Origin: Streptomyces filamentosus
GTDB taxonomy: Bacteria; Actinomycetota; Actinomycetes; Streptomycetales; Streptomycetaceae
NCBI RefSeq assembly: GCF_014654895.1
Contig: NZ_BNBE01000001.1
Coordinates: forward strand, 434,001-498,000
Direction: 5' to 3'
Length of the DNA: 64,000 nt
Below the pieces are notes generated by a model. That model was given only the letters and a program-made list of their open reading frames with translations. It had not been told where the DNA came from and made no database searches. Each line of letters opens with the position of its first letter. Within the stretch, counting starts at the first letter, position 1. This document shows positions 43,442-52,706 of this stretch, piece by piece. The position numbers and the translations under genes were made by a program.

Positions 43442-43471
43442 CGGCGGGGCCGCCCTCAGGCGGCCCCGCCG
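43442..43471. terminator. GC-rich convergent terminator
   Basis: CGGCGGGGCCGCC (43442-43454), loop CTCA, and GGCGGCCCCGCCG (43459-43471) form a 13-bp perfect stem between DUF2637 and the convergent ATPase gene. It overlaps the stop codon of the latter. Confidence 0.75.
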
Positions 43472-43860
43472 TTCAGTTCGAACCAGACGACCTTCCCGGT
43501 GCCGCGCTCCTCGATCCCCCAGGAGTCGGCGAGTTCCCTGACGAGGAAGAGCCCCCGGCCGTGCGTACCGTCGTCGGCGGGCGGTACGAACGGCTCGGTG
43601 AGCCCGGGCTCGAAGTCGCGGACCTCGACCCTCAGTTGCTCCGGCTCGACGGTGGCGCTCACCACGGCCCCGTGACCGGTGTGGACGAGGGCGTTGGTGA
43701 CGAGTTCGCTGGTGAGCAGTTCGGCCACCTCGCCGGCGCCCGGTCCGCCCCAGGCGGCCAGCAGCTGCCGTAACGCGTGGCGGACCTCCGGCACCGCGGT
43801 CAGGTCCGTCCCCCCGACCTTCCTGAGCAGTTGAGTCGGTTGTCGTGCCTTCCCGGCCAT
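43456..43860 (-). CDS. RsbW/SpoIIAB-like serine/threonine ATP-binding protein
   Basis: Small HATPase_c protein of 134 residues, of the kind that phosphorylates anti-sigma antagonists or otherwise regulates partners in Streptomyces. ATP-site motifs are ELVTNALVHTG (N box), DFEPGLTEP in place of the usual DxGxG, and DGTHGRGLFLVRELADSWG (G2). It lacks any sigma factor or antagonist gene beside it. The ATG at 43860 is preceded by GGGTGGGGG. Many such orphan kinases exist in streptomycetes. Confidence 0.85.
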   Translation of the reverse strand: MAGKARQPTQLLRKVGGTDLTAVPEVRHALRQLLAAWGGPGAGEVAELLTSELVTNALVHTGHGAVVSATVEPEQLRVEVRDFEPGLTEPFVPPADDGTHGRGLFLVRELADSWGIEERGTGKVVWFELNGGAA

Positions 43861-43930
43861 AACCCCCACCCGTGTTCGCGTCGAACAGGCTCACGGGAAA
43901 GCCTGCCCCGCGGGGCCTGGGGCATGCGCC

Positions 43931-43944
43931 GGACCCGCGGGTCC
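43931..43944. terminator. Palindromic hairpin after poxB
   Basis: GGACCCGCGGGTCC is a perfect 14-bp palindrome directly after the stop codon of the pyruvate oxidase gene (minus strand). A second GC-rich palindrome, GCCCCGCGGGGC, follows. Confidence 0.5.
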
Positions 43945-45687
43945 TCAGGGGCGCGGGACGTTGCGCAGGTTGGACCGGGCCATCTGGAGCATCCGGCCCA
44001 CTCCGCCGTCGAGGACGATCTTCCCGGCGGAGAGGGCGAAGCCGGTGACCATGTCGGTGCTGATCTTCGGGGGGATGGAGAGGGCGTTGGGGTCGGTGAC
44101 GACGTCGACGAGGGCGGGGCCCTTGTGCTTGAAGGCGTCCTTGAGCGCGCCGGCGAGTTGTTTCGGCTTCTCGACGCGGACGCCGTAGGCGCCGGCCGCG
44201 CGGGCGACGGCGGCGAAGTCGGGGTTCTTGTTGGTCGTGCCGTACGACGGGAGGCCGGCGACCAGCATCTCCAGCTCGACCATGCCGAGCGAGGAGTTGT
44301 TGAACAGCACGATCTTCACCGGGAGTTCGTACTGGACAAGGGTGAGGAAGTCGCCCATGAGCATGGAGAAGCCGCCGTCGCCGGAGAGCGAGACGACCTG
44401 CCGGCCGCGGTCGGTGAACTGCGCGCCGATGGCCTGCGGCAGGGCGTTGGCCATGGAGCCGTGACTGAAGGAACCGATGATCCGGCGGCGGCCGTTGGGG
44501 GTGAGGTAGCGGGCCGCCCAGACGTTGCACATGCCGGTGTCGACCGTGAAGACCGCGTCGTCGTCGGCGAGTTCGTCGAGGACGGAGGCGACGTACTCGG
44601 GATGGATCGGGACGTGCTTCTCGACCTTGCGGGTGTACGCCTTGACCACGCCCTCCAGGGCGTCGGCGTGCTTCTTCAGCATCTTGTCGAGGAAGCGGCG
44701 GTCGGTGCGCTCCCGGATCCGGGGGGTGACGCAGCGCAGCGTCTCCCGGACGTCGCCCCAGACCGCGAGGTCGAGGCGGGAGCGGCGGCCGAGGTGCTCG
44801 GGGCGGACGTCGACCTGCACGATCCGGACGTCGTCGGGCAGGAAGGCGTTGTACGGGAAGTCGGTGCCGAGCAGGATCAGCAGGTCGCACTCGTGGGTGG
44901 CCTCGTAGGCGGCGCCGTAGCCGAGCAGTCCGCTCATGCCGACGTCGAAGGGGTTGTCGTACTGGATCCACTCCTTGCCCCGCAGGGCGTGGCCGACGGG
45001 GGCCTTGAGGCGCTCGGCGAAGCGCATCACCTCGGCGTGGGCGCCCGCCGTGCCGCTGCCGCAGAAGAGCGTCACCCGTTCGGCCGCGTCGATCATCCGG
45101 ACCAGGTCGTCGATCTCGGCGTCGCCGGGGCGGACGGTGGGCCGGGAGGTGACGAGGGCGGAGCCGGTGGTCTTCTCCGGCGCGGGCTGGTCGGCGATGT
45201 CACCGGGGAGGGAGACCACCGAGACGCCGCCGCGGCCGACGGCGTGCTGGACGGCGGTGTGCAGCAGCCGGGGCATCTGCTTCGGGTTGGAGATCAGCTC
45301 GCTGTAGTGGCTGCACTCGCGGAACAGCTGGTCGGGGTGGGTCTCCTGGAAGTAGCCGAGCCCGATCTCGCTGGACGGGATGTGGGAGGCGAGGGCGAGC
45401 ACGGGCGCCATCGAGCGGTGGGCGTCGTACAGGCCGTTGATGAGGTGGAGGTTGCCGGGGCCGCAGGAGCCCGCGCAGGCGGCGAGGCGGCCGGTGATCT
45501 GGGCCTCGGCTCCCGCGGCGAAGGCCGCGGTCTCCTCGTGCCGCACGTGGATCCAGTCGATGGCGGGGTTGCGCCGGATGGCGTCGACGACCGGGTTCAG
45601 GCTGTCGCCGACCACCCCGTACAGCCGCTGCACCCCGGCGCGGACGAGGATGTCGACGAATTGTTCCGCTACGTTCTGTTTGGCCAT
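43945..45687 (-). CDS. poxB: PoxB-type thiamine-diphosphate pyruvate oxidase/dehydrogenase
   Basis: ThDP- and FAD-dependent enzyme of 580 residues of the pyruvate dehydrogenase (quinone)/pyruvate oxidase type, converting pyruvate to acetate and CO2. Motifs are VRHEETAAFAAGAEAQITG with the catalytic Glu, SCGPGNLHLINGL, and SGDGGFSMLMGDF ending in the metal-binding NNSSLGMVELE. The C-terminal membrane-binding peptide of E. coli PoxB is not evident; the tail is basic (RMLQMARSNLRNVPRP). It is a single gene, between the anti-sigma-like ATPase and the PP2C-like gene, and would support overflow metabolism late in growth. Confidence 0.9.
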   Translation of the reverse strand: MAKQNVAEQFVDILVRAGVQRLYGVVGDSLNPVVDAIRRNPAIDWIHVRHEETAAFAAGAEAQITGRLAACAGSCGPGNLHLINGLYDAHRSMAPVLALASHIPSSEIGLGYFQETHPDQLFRECSHYSELISNPKQMPRLLHTAVQHAVGRGGVSVVSLPGDIADQPAPEKTTGSALVTSRPTVRPGDAEIDDLVRMIDAAERVTLFCGSGTAGAHAEVMRFAERLKAPVGHALRGKEWIQYDNPFDVGMSGLLGYGAAYEATHECDLLILLGTDFPYNAFLPDDVRIVQVDVRPEHLGRRSRLDLAVWGDVRETLRCVTPRIRERTDRRFLDKMLKKHADALEGVVKAYTRKVEKHVPIHPEYVASVLDELADDDAVFTVDTGMCNVWAARYLTPNGRRRIIGSFSHGSMANALPQAIGAQFTDRGRQVVSLSGDGGFSMLMGDFLTLVQYELPVKIVLFNNSSLGMVELEMLVAGLPSYGTTNKNPDFAAVARAAGAYGVRVEKPKQLAGALKDAFKHKGPALVDVVTDPNALSIPPKISTDMVTGFALSAGKIVLDGGVGRMLQMARSNLRNVPRP

Positions 45688-45714
45688 GGGTCCATCAACA
45701 CACGGCCCGGCTCC

Positions 45715-47430
45715 TCACGCCTCCCAGACCGCGGCTCCCGTACGGTCATCGGCGTACCCCGTCACCCTCAGCTGGGTGTCGGCGAGGAAGGCGGCGAGGC
45801 CGGGCGGCTCGGCGCCGGCCCAGCGGGCCGCCAGCTCGCGGGCGAGGGCGGGTTCGCCGCGCATCGGCTCGGCGAGGCCGGGCGAGGCGAGGAGGAGGGT
45901 GTCGCCGGGCCGGGCCACCGAGGCGCGGAAGCGGAAGGGCTCGGCGGGCGGCGGGACGGGGTCCTCGACGAGCGGCCCGGGGGCGGTGGTGATGCCGAGG
46001 TCCATGGTGAGCCGGTCGCCCTCGTCGGTCGCTTCCGGAACTCCGTGCGGCGGGGTCGAGCCGAAGCCGACGACGGGCGCGCCGGCGGCCGCGGCGGGGT
46101 CCGGGAGCAGCGGCTCGATGTCCTGCCAGGCGCCGTCGCGGAGACGGAAGAGCCCGCCGCCGCCGACGCCGAAGAAGACGCGGGTGCGGCAGTCGGGGTC
46201 GGCGGGGATCAGCAGGCAGCGCAGGGTGGCGGTGTACGCGTCGGGCGCCAGGCCCCGCTCGGCGGCGCCGGCCCGGAGCCGGCCGTAGGTGCGGTCGGTG
46301 AGCCGGTGCAGTCCGGACTTGAGGTCGCCGCGGCGGCCGGAGCGGATGTCCTCGGAGAGGCGGGCGTGGCTGCGGCCGACGGCCTCGCCGATCCAGCGGC
46401 AGACGTCCCCGGCGGCGAGGTGGGCCTCGTCGGCGGCGCGGGAGCCCGCGGCGACGGCGACGAGCACGAGGGCGGCCTCGTCGTGTCCGAAGCGGGCGGT
46501 GAGGAGGGCGTCGCGGCGGGGCTCGCCCCGGTAGCGGGCCGAGTCGCCGCGCACGGAGGCGGCGCGGAGGGTGGCGGAGCCGTAGCGGGCGCCGTCGAGG
46601 ACGGTGTCGGCGACCAGGTCGCCGAGCGCGCCGGGCCGCGCGGCGGGCAGTGCGGTGGGCTCCGCCTCGTACGTGGGCGGTCTGCTGCCGACGAAGCCGG
46701 TACGGGGCCGGGGCACGGGCACCTGGAGCGTCGGCTCGTGGCCCCCGGCGGCCCGCACCTGGACCTGGACGGTGGCGTCCTCCCCCGCGGCCGCCTCCGG
46801 CGCGGGCGCGGGGTCGGGTTCCGGTGCCCGCGGCGGCGAGGGGAAGGTGCGGGGCCCCGTCCCGGTCCCGGCCCCCGGCGCCTCCCAGGGCGCGGGCCCG
46901 AACGCCACGGGCGGCAGCACGGTCCGCACGGGCGGCGGGGCGGCGGGCGGCGCGGACGGGGCCGGGGGCGCGGCGGGCGGAGCCGGGGGCGCGGCGGCGG
47001 GCGGGCGGACCGGCGGCGGTACGGCGGCCTCCGGCGCGGCCGGCGCCGTCGGGGTCCGCGGCGCGGCGGCCGGGGCCTGGACCGGGGGCGCGGGAAGCAC
47101 CGGCCGGGGCGGCGGGGGCGCGGCGGCCGGGACCGGCGGGGCGGGCACGGCGGGGTGGGCCGGGGGCGGCGGACCGACGGCCGTCTCAGGAGCCGGAGCC
47201 TGAGCCTGTGTCGGGGCCGGGGCCTGTGTGGGGGCCGGGGGCGCGGCGGCCGGAGGGCCGGGCGCCGGCTCGGGCTCCGGGGCCGGGCGGGGTGGTGGGG
47301 CGGTGGGTGCGGTGGCGCGGGTGGCGGAGGCGAAGCGGGCGTCGAGGCTGTCGCCCGAGGCCGCCGGGGCGGTGTCCTCCGCCGCGTCGTCGTAGAGAGC
47401 GTCCCACCAGTGGTCCCCCTGCTGCGTCAT
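45715..47430 (-). CDS. PP2C-like protein with degenerate catalytic motifs and long Pro/Ala-rich N-terminus
   Basis: Protein of 571 residues. About 230 N-terminal residues are mostly Pro and Ala repeats with Glu/Gln (PAPEPEPAPGPPAAAPPA and similar), a disordered linker. The C-terminal ~320 residues look like the PP2C_2 fold (SVRGDSARYRGEPRRDALLTA, then GRSHARLSEDIRSG, RCLLIPADPDCRTRVFFGVG). The usual metal-binding aspartates in DGHGG are missing: the spot reads LVAVAAGSRAADEAH. It may therefore be a pseudophosphatase. The ATG at 47430 is the first plausible start. It lies 27 bp upstream of poxB. Confidence 0.65.
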   Translation of the reverse strand: MTQQGDHWWDALYDDAAEDTAPAASGDSLDARFASATRATAPTAPPPRPAPEPEPAPGPPAAAPPAPTQAPAPTQAQAPAPETAVGPPPPAHPAVPAPPVPAAAPPPPRPVLPAPPVQAPAAAPRTPTAPAAPEAAVPPPVRPPAAAPPAPPAAPPAPSAPPAAPPPVRTVLPPVAFGPAPWEAPGAGTGTGPRTFPSPPRAPEPDPAPAPEAAAGEDATVQVQVRAAGGHEPTLQVPVPRPRTGFVGSRPPTYEAEPTALPAARPGALGDLVADTVLDGARYGSATLRAASVRGDSARYRGEPRRDALLTARFGHDEAALVLVAVAAGSRAADEAHLAAGDVCRWIGEAVGRSHARLSEDIRSGRRGDLKSGLHRLTDRTYGRLRAGAAERGLAPDAYTATLRCLLIPADPDCRTRVFFGVGGGGLFRLRDGAWQDIEPLLPDPAAAAGAPVVGFGSTPPHGVPEATDEGDRLTMDLGITTAPGPLVEDPVPPPAEPFRFRASVARPGDTLLLASPGLAEPMRGEPALARELAARWAGAEPPGLAAFLADTQLRVTGYADDRTGAAVWEA

Positions 47431-47498
47431 GCCCTTATTGTCCACCGCGGGCGGCGCGGGAAAACGGGACACGAGGAAAACCGTTGCGGCGAATGGGT

Positions 47499-47546
47499 GG
47501 TCCGCCGGACGGCCCCACCCCCCACGGGAAGGACGTCCGGCGGACC
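47499..47546. terminator. Stem-loop after the subtilase gene
   Basis: GGTCCGCCGGACG (47499-47511) and CGTCCGGCGGACC (47534-47546) are 13-bp perfect arms with a 22-base C-rich loop, immediately downstream of the subtilase stop on the minus strand. Confidence 0.65.
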
Positions 47547-47553
47547 GGCGTGG

Positions 47554-50500
47554 TCAGCGCACGTCGTAGGCGCGGACCACGGTCTGGGTGACGGAGTTGC
47601 CTTCGGCGTCCGTCAGTTCGGTCTTCAGGGTGACCTGCTTGCCCGTCGCGCCCGCGTGGTTCACGGTCGCGACCCACTCGCCGCCCGCCTTGGCGACCCG
47701 GGCCTCGGTCCAGGTGGTGCCGCCGTCGTAGGAGTACGAGAGCGCGGCCGAGGCGAGGTCGCCGGGCTGGTGGCCCGCGTGTCCGGTGGCGGTGAGGCGG
47801 ATCCGCTGGCCGTCGGTGGCGGCGAGGGTCTTGAGCCCGTCCACCGGCAGGTCGTACCGGGGGAAGAGGATCGGGATGCCCTGAGAATAGACGGTCTCGT
47901 CGAGCCGGGAGGTGAATTTCCAGATCGAGCGCACGGAGGTGGAGCGGGCCCAGTTCCGGTTGCCGAGCTTCATGGTGTTCTGTTCCAGCTCGTACGTGCC
48001 CTCTTCGGCGGGCACCTCGAAGGCGCCGAAGGGCCAGGCGTTGCGGCCGATCTCGATGCCGTCGCGGCGCAGCAGCAGGTTGCCGATGTCGCCGAAGGAG
48101 CCGGGCTCGGCGTAGTGGGAGCCGTCGCCCCACATGGCGGCCTGGAACCCGATGAGGTTGCCCTGCCGCTCGGAGACGAGGACGGGCTCGCCCTGGGCGT
48201 CCCGGGGGGCGGTGGGGGCGATGACGCCGTCGTACCAGCGCTCGGTGCGACGCTCGCCCGCGGTGTACGCGTGCCGGTCGCCGACCATCAGCTCTCCGTA
48301 GGGGAAGCTGCTGCCGGTCATCTGCTGCCAGGAGGTGTCGCCGGGCGTGTAGTACTCGGTGCGGCTGCCGGGGGCGGGCACGGTCTCCAGGCCGGCGAAG
48401 CCGACGGAGACGCCGTTCGGACGGTACGCGGCGGGGAAGTTCATGAAGTCCGCGGCGACGCCGGCCGAGCCGACGGTGACGTCCGAGCGGCCGAGGCGGG
48501 AGTCGCGGACCCGGTAGGTCCGGTCGTCCTCGATCTCGCCGGTCTCGGGGAAGGCGAGCGAGTAGACGTACGCGGGCTTGGCCGCGGCCTTCCAGTGCAG
48601 GGTGACCTCTCCGGCGGCGAGCCGCTCGCGCAGCGCGGCGGCCTCGGCGGCCGGGATGCCGAGCGCGGGCAGTCCGGCGCCGGTGAAGCCGCCGGCGGGG
48701 TACCAGCGGGCCGCCGACTCGTGGTGGACGAGCACCCCGACCGCGCCCGCGGTCCTGGCGTCGCGGGCGAGGGCGGAGACGCTGGTGCTGTCGTCGGGGA
48801 GGCGGACCAGCGCGATCCGGCCCTGGACCCCGGCGGCCCTCAGTTCGTCGGGGGTGCCGGTGCCGGCGTCGGCGAGCACGGCGGAGCCGGTGCCGTCGAG
48901 GTTGTCGGAGCCGGTGGACGCGGTGACCGGGTGGAGGTCCAGGCCGTCGCCGGTGCGCAGCGAGGAGAGCTGCGGGGCGGTGGCGCGCCAGTAGCTGCCG
49001 GACTCGAAGGAGCCGTCACGGGCCTCGCCCTCGACGGAGGCGTAGTAGCCGCGGATGGTGCGCGGGCCGATGGCGGTCCCGGCGTGCAGCCAGGTGTCGT
49101 CCCAGGAGCGGGCGAACGCGAGGGTGGTGCCGCGGAGTTCGGACGGGCGCTCGGTGCGGACGGAGAGCCTGGCGGCCTCGCGGGCGTCGAGGACGACGGT
49201 GGTGTCCTTCCGCACCTCGACCTGCGGCCGGGCCAGGTGGGTGAGCGAGTCGGTCAGCGTGGCGCCCTCGCCGGCGTCGGGGGTGGTGACGAAGGAGGTG
49301 AGGAAGTAGCTGCCGGGACGCACCCGGAAGACCTGGTCGGCGGCGCCCTCGTTGAAGCGGCGTTCGCCGGTGGCGGTGTCGGTGCCGATGACGTCGAGCG
49401 AGGACGCGCCGTCGGCGGGCCTGCCCCGACGGTCGATCAGCTTGACGCGGAGGGTGACGGTCTCGGGCTCGACGTAGAGCGAGAACGGGGTGGAGACGTG
49501 GACGCCGCCGCGGCCGGTGGCGACGACCCTGCCCGTGACGTCGCCGTACTGCGCGCGCTCCAGGCGGGCGCTGGGGTCGAGGATCAGCGGCACCCGGACG
49601 GTGGCGCCGGCGGGGACGGTGACGCGGCGCTCGCCGAGGCGGGCGACGGCGGACCGGACGGCGGAGCCGTCGTTGCCGGTGACCTTCTCGACGGCGAGGT
49701 CGAGGGTGACGGGCCGGTCCCCGGTGTTGGTGTAGGGGACGGTGACCGTGGTGCGGTCGCTCCTGTCCTGCGGCCAGTGGTGGGTGCCGCCCTGGACGGC
49801 GGGGGCGGAGAGGACCGTCTGGTCGATCGCGGCCTTGACGTCGAGCCGGCCGCCGCCGGTCTCCCGGACGTCGCCGGGGATGTCGGTCTCGGCGGAGGCG
49901 ACGAGCGCGGCCTTCAACTGCTGGGCGGTCCAGTCGGGGTGACGCTGCTTCAGGATCGCGGCGGCGCCGGCGACGTGCGGGGTGGCCATCGACGTACCGG
50001 ACATCGACCGGTACGCGTAGATGCCCCGGCCGCCGGCGGCGGCCGCGGAGATGCCGACGCCGGGGGCGGCGATCTCCGGCTTGAGGGTGTGGGCCTCGTT
50101 GGCCATCGGGCTGCGGCTGGAGAAGTACGCGGTGGAGTCGTCGCGGTCGGTGGCGCCGACGGTGAGGACGCTGGGCGCGCAGCCGGGCGAGGAGACCGAG
50201 TTGAGGGACGGGCCGGTGTTGCCGGCCGCGATGACGAAGAGGGTGCCCTCGTTCTGCGCGAGCTTCTCGGCGGCGGCGCTCATCGGGTCGTCGCAGTCGG
50301 TCTCCGAGGGGTTGCCGAGGCTCATGGAGACGACGTCGGCGCCCTGGGCGACGGCCCACTCCATGCCGGCGATGATCCACGAAGCGGCTCCGGATCCGGA
50401 GTCGTTGAGCACCTTGCCGTTGAGGAGCCGCGCGCCGGGGGCGACGCCCTTCTTCCGGCCGCCGCTCGCGGCGCCGGAGCCGCCGACGGTGGAGATGGTG

Positions 50501-51324
50501 TGGGTGCCGTGGCCCTGGAAGTCGTCGGCGGTGTCGGAGTCGGTGAAGTTCTCCGAGACGTCGATCCGGCCCTTCAGGTCGGGGTGTTCGGCGTCGGCGC
50601 CGGTGTCGAGGACCGCGACCTTGGTGCCGGTGCCGTCGTAGCCGGCGGCCCACGCCTCGGGGGCGTGCACCTGCGCGGTCGAACGCTCCAGGAGCGCCTC
50701 GACCTTGCGGTCCAGCCAGAGCTTCTCGATGCCGGCGGAGGCGGAGCGGGCGGCGGGTGCGGAGACCTCGGCCCAGAAGGTGGCGGCCTGCTTCTTCTCG
50801 GCCCGGAGGGCGACGCCGCCGATGGTCTTGAGGACCTGGCCGCGACGGGCGCCGCGCGGGGCGGCCGGGGTGGTGCGGGCGGTGGCGCCGGAGCCGTAGA
50901 CGGCGATGAGCGGCAGCGTGGCGGTGGAGGCGTCGTCGTAGCCCTGGCGGACCAGGCCGGTGACGTTGAACAGCTCCTCGTCGACCAGGTCGGCGGCGAG
51001 CGCGTCGGTGGCGCCCTCGGGGTAGACGTACAGGTCCTGGCCGGAGCGGCGGGTCTGGACCAGGGGCACGGTGCCGTCCTCGCGGGGCAGCACGGTGGCG
51101 GCGGGGTTGCCCCGCTCGTCCCGGCCGACCAGGACGCGGTCGCCGGTGACCAGGGTGACCGTGGCGGGCCGCTCCCCGGTGCGGGCCTGGGCCTCGCTGC
51201 CGACCGGCGGGCGTTCGGCCGGGGCGCCGGCCTGCGGCTGGGCCGCGACGGACGGCAGGGCCGCGGTGACGGCCAGGACGGCGGCGGTCGCCGCCCCCAG
51301 GGCCGTACGCGAAATCGGGCGCAT
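47554..51324 (-). CDS. Large secreted subtilisin-like serine peptidase (S8)
   Basis: Exported protease of 1256 residues. The signal peptide MRPISRTALGAATAAVLAV ends near SVAAQPQA and a propeptide of about 180 residues follows. The catalytic triad is intact: Asp in VAVLDTGAD, His in GHGTHTIST, Ser in GTSMATPHVAG, with the oxyanion Asn in AAGNTGPS. The C-terminal two-thirds contains Ig-like regions and a PA-type insert (GRIALVRLPDD to VLVHHESAARWYPAGG). Start 51324 has GGGAGAG upstream. It is divergent from a TrmB/LuxR-like regulator, which probably controls it. Such enzymes supply amino acids from extracellular protein. Confidence 0.92.
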   Translation of the reverse strand: MRPISRTALGAATAAVLAVTAALPSVAAQPQAGAPAERPPVGSEAQARTGERPATVTLVTGDRVLVGRDERGNPAATVLPREDGTVPLVQTRRSGQDLYVYPEGATDALAADLVDEELFNVTGLVRQGYDDASTATLPLIAVYGSGATARTTPAAPRGARRGQVLKTIGGVALRAEKKQAATFWAEVSAPAARSASAGIEKLWLDRKVEALLERSTAQVHAPEAWAAGYDGTGTKVAVLDTGADAEHPDLKGRIDVSENFTDSDTADDFQGHGTHTISTVGGSGAASGGRKKGVAPGARLLNGKVLNDSGSGAASWIIAGMEWAVAQGADVVSMSLGNPSETDCDDPMSAAAEKLAQNEGTLFVIAAGNTGPSLNSVSSPGCAPSVLTVGATDRDDSTAYFSSRSPMANEAHTLKPEIAAPGVGISAAAAGGRGIYAYRSMSGTSMATPHVAGAAAILKQRHPDWTAQQLKAALVASAETDIPGDVRETGGGRLDVKAAIDQTVLSAPAVQGGTHHWPQDRSDRTTVTVPYTNTGDRPVTLDLAVEKVTGNDGSAVRSAVARLGERRVTVPAGATVRVPLILDPSARLERAQYGDVTGRVVATGRGGVHVSTPFSLYVEPETVTLRVKLIDRRGRPADGASSLDVIGTDTATGERRFNEGAADQVFRVRPGSYFLTSFVTTPDAGEGATLTDSLTHLARPQVEVRKDTTVVLDAREAARLSVRTERPSELRGTTLAFARSWDDTWLHAGTAIGPRTIRGYYASVEGEARDGSFESGSYWRATAPQLSSLRTGDGLDLHPVTASTGSDNLDGTGSAVLADAGTGTPDELRAAGVQGRIALVRLPDDSTSVSALARDARTAGAVGVLVHHESAARWYPAGGFTGAGLPALGIPAAEAAALRERLAAGEVTLHWKAAAKPAYVYSLAFPETGEIEDDRTYRVRDSRLGRSDVTVGSAGVAADFMNFPAAYRPNGVSVGFAGLETVPAPGSRTEYYTPGDTSWQQMTGSSFPYGELMVGDRHAYTAGERRTERWYDGVIAPTAPRDAQGEPVLVSERQGNLIGFQAAMWGDGSHYAEPGSFGDIGNLLLRRDGIEIGRNAWPFGAFEVPAEEGTYELEQNTMKLGNRNWARSTSVRSIWKFTSRLDETVYSQGIPILFPRYDLPVDGLKTLAATDGQRIRLTATGHAGHQPGDLASAALSYSYDGGTTWTEARVAKAGGEWVATVNHAGATGKQVTLKTELTDAEGNSVTQTVVRAYDVR

Positions 51325-51439
51325 CGCTCTCCCCATCAGAATCCGGACAACAGGCGCAAGACACCCGTCTCCGAAGGCGGTTGGTGCTGCGGTGGCGCCA
51401 CATTGGCAGAGGTGGGGACGGTGCAGGGATGATGGGCGA

Positions 51440-51469
51440 GGCGGGAATACGCCGTGGCCGTTTCCCGCC
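51440..51469. promoter_or_regulatory. Inverted repeat between subtilase and regulator genes
   Basis: GGCGGGAA (51440-51447) and TTCCCGCC (51462-51469) are perfect 8-bp arms with a 14-bp spacer, in the divergent control region (51325-51556). It may be an operator of the adjacent regulator. Confidence 0.4.
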
Positions 51470-51556
51470 AGATCACCAACGGAACGAATGCCTCCGGAGA
51501 ACACTCGCGGAACGTCCCGCGCGGTGTGCCGGGGGCACGGCGAGGGGCGGGAACCG

Positions 51557-52540
51557 ATGCTGGGAGCGATAGGACTCGACGAGCGGCAGGAGTCGGCCTA
51601 CCGGGCGCTGATCGCGCTCGGGGCGGCCGAGGTGACCGACCTGGCGCACCGGCTCTCGCTGCCCGAGCAGGACACCGAGCGGGCCCTGCGCCGGCTGGAG
51701 GCGCAGGGCCTCGCCGCCCAGTCCTCGGCGCGCACCGGCCGCTGGGTGGCGGCGCCGCCCGCGGTCGCGCTCGGCGCGCTGCTGACCCAGCAGCGGCACG
51801 AGCTGGAGCAGGCGGAGCTGGCGGCGGCGCTGCTCGCGGAGGAGTACCGGGCGGAGGCGGCCGAGCCGGCCGTGCACGACCTGGTCGAGGTGGTCACGGG
51901 GGCGAGCGCCGTCACCCACCGCTTCCTCCAGCTCCAGCTCGGCGCGACCGAGGAGGTCTGCGCGCTGGTCACCGGCCGGCCGATCGCGGTCACCGGCCTG
52001 GAGAACGACGCCGAGGAGCTGGCCGCCGGGCGGGGGGTGAGCTACCGGGTGGTCATCGAGCGGGAGGTGCTGACCCTCCCCACGGGGCTGCTCGAACTGT
52101 CGGCGGCGCTCGGCCGCGAGGAGCGGATCCGGGTCGTGGACCGGGTGCCGACCAAGCTGGTGGTGGCCGACCGGAACCTGGCGATGGTCCCGCTCACCGG
52201 CCGGGGCGCGGAGCCGGCGGCGCTGGTGGTGCACGCGAGCGGACTGCTGGAGTCCCTGATGGGCCTCTTCGAGGCGGTGTGGCGGGAGGCGCTGCCGCTG
52301 CGGCTGGGCGCGGGCGCGCAGATCACCGAGGACCAGGTGCCCGGCCCGGACACCACCGACCTGGAGATCCTCTCCCTGCTGCTCGCCGGGATGACCGACG
52401 CGAGCGTGGCCAAGCAGCTGGACCTGGGCCTGCGGACCGTGCAGCGGCGGGTGAAGGGCCTGATGGAACTGGCGGCGGTGACGACCCGCCTCCAGCTGGG
52501 CTGGCACGCGTACGAGAAGGGCTGGGTCTCCCGCCGCTGA
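51557..52540 (+). CDS. TrmB-like/LuxR-type helix-turn-helix regulator
   Basis: Regulator of 327 residues. The N-terminal winged helix resembles TrmB (QESAYRALIALGAAEVTDLA, TERALRRLEAQGLAA). The C-terminal LuxR-type helix-turn-helix is LEILSLLLAGMTDASVAKQL then GLRTVQRRVKGLM. This double-HTH layout is common next to secreted subtilases in streptomycetes. It is transcribed away from the subtilase gene, and the shared inverted repeat suggests that it governs the protease. There is no response-regulator receiver domain, so the trigger is unknown. Confidence 0.82.
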   Translation: MLGAIGLDERQESAYRALIALGAAEVTDLAHRLSLPEQDTERALRRLEAQGLAAQSSARTGRWVAAPPAVALGALLTQQRHELEQAELAAALLAEEYRAEAAEPAVHDLVEVVTGASAVTHRFLQLQLGATEEVCALVTGRPIAVTGLENDAEELAAGRGVSYRVVIEREVLTLPTGLLELSAALGREERIRVVDRVPTKLVVADRNLAMVPLTGRGAEPAALVVHASGLLESLMGLFEAVWREALPLRLGAGAQITEDQVPGPDTTDLEILSLLLAGMTDASVAKQLDLGLRTVQRRVKGLMELAAVTTRLQLGWHAYEKGWVSRR

Positions 52541-52706
52541 GGGACGGCCCGGCGCCGGGGAGTGGGGGCCGTCCTGCGCTGCCGGCCACGGGACGGCCCC
52601 GCGACCTCGAAGCAGCCCCCGGAGCGGACCCCCGAACGGTCCCCGAGCCGCCCCCGAACGGCCCTCGCGACCTGCGGGGACGCGGCGGATGGGGGAGGCT
52701 GGCCGC

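Noticed and set aside
43777..51432. A 2551-codon open frame on the plus strand
   Set aside because: It is antisense to poxB, the PP2C-like gene and the subtilase gene, which have recognisable domains, starts and terminators. Very long spurious frames are common opposite GC-rich genes with G/C third positions.
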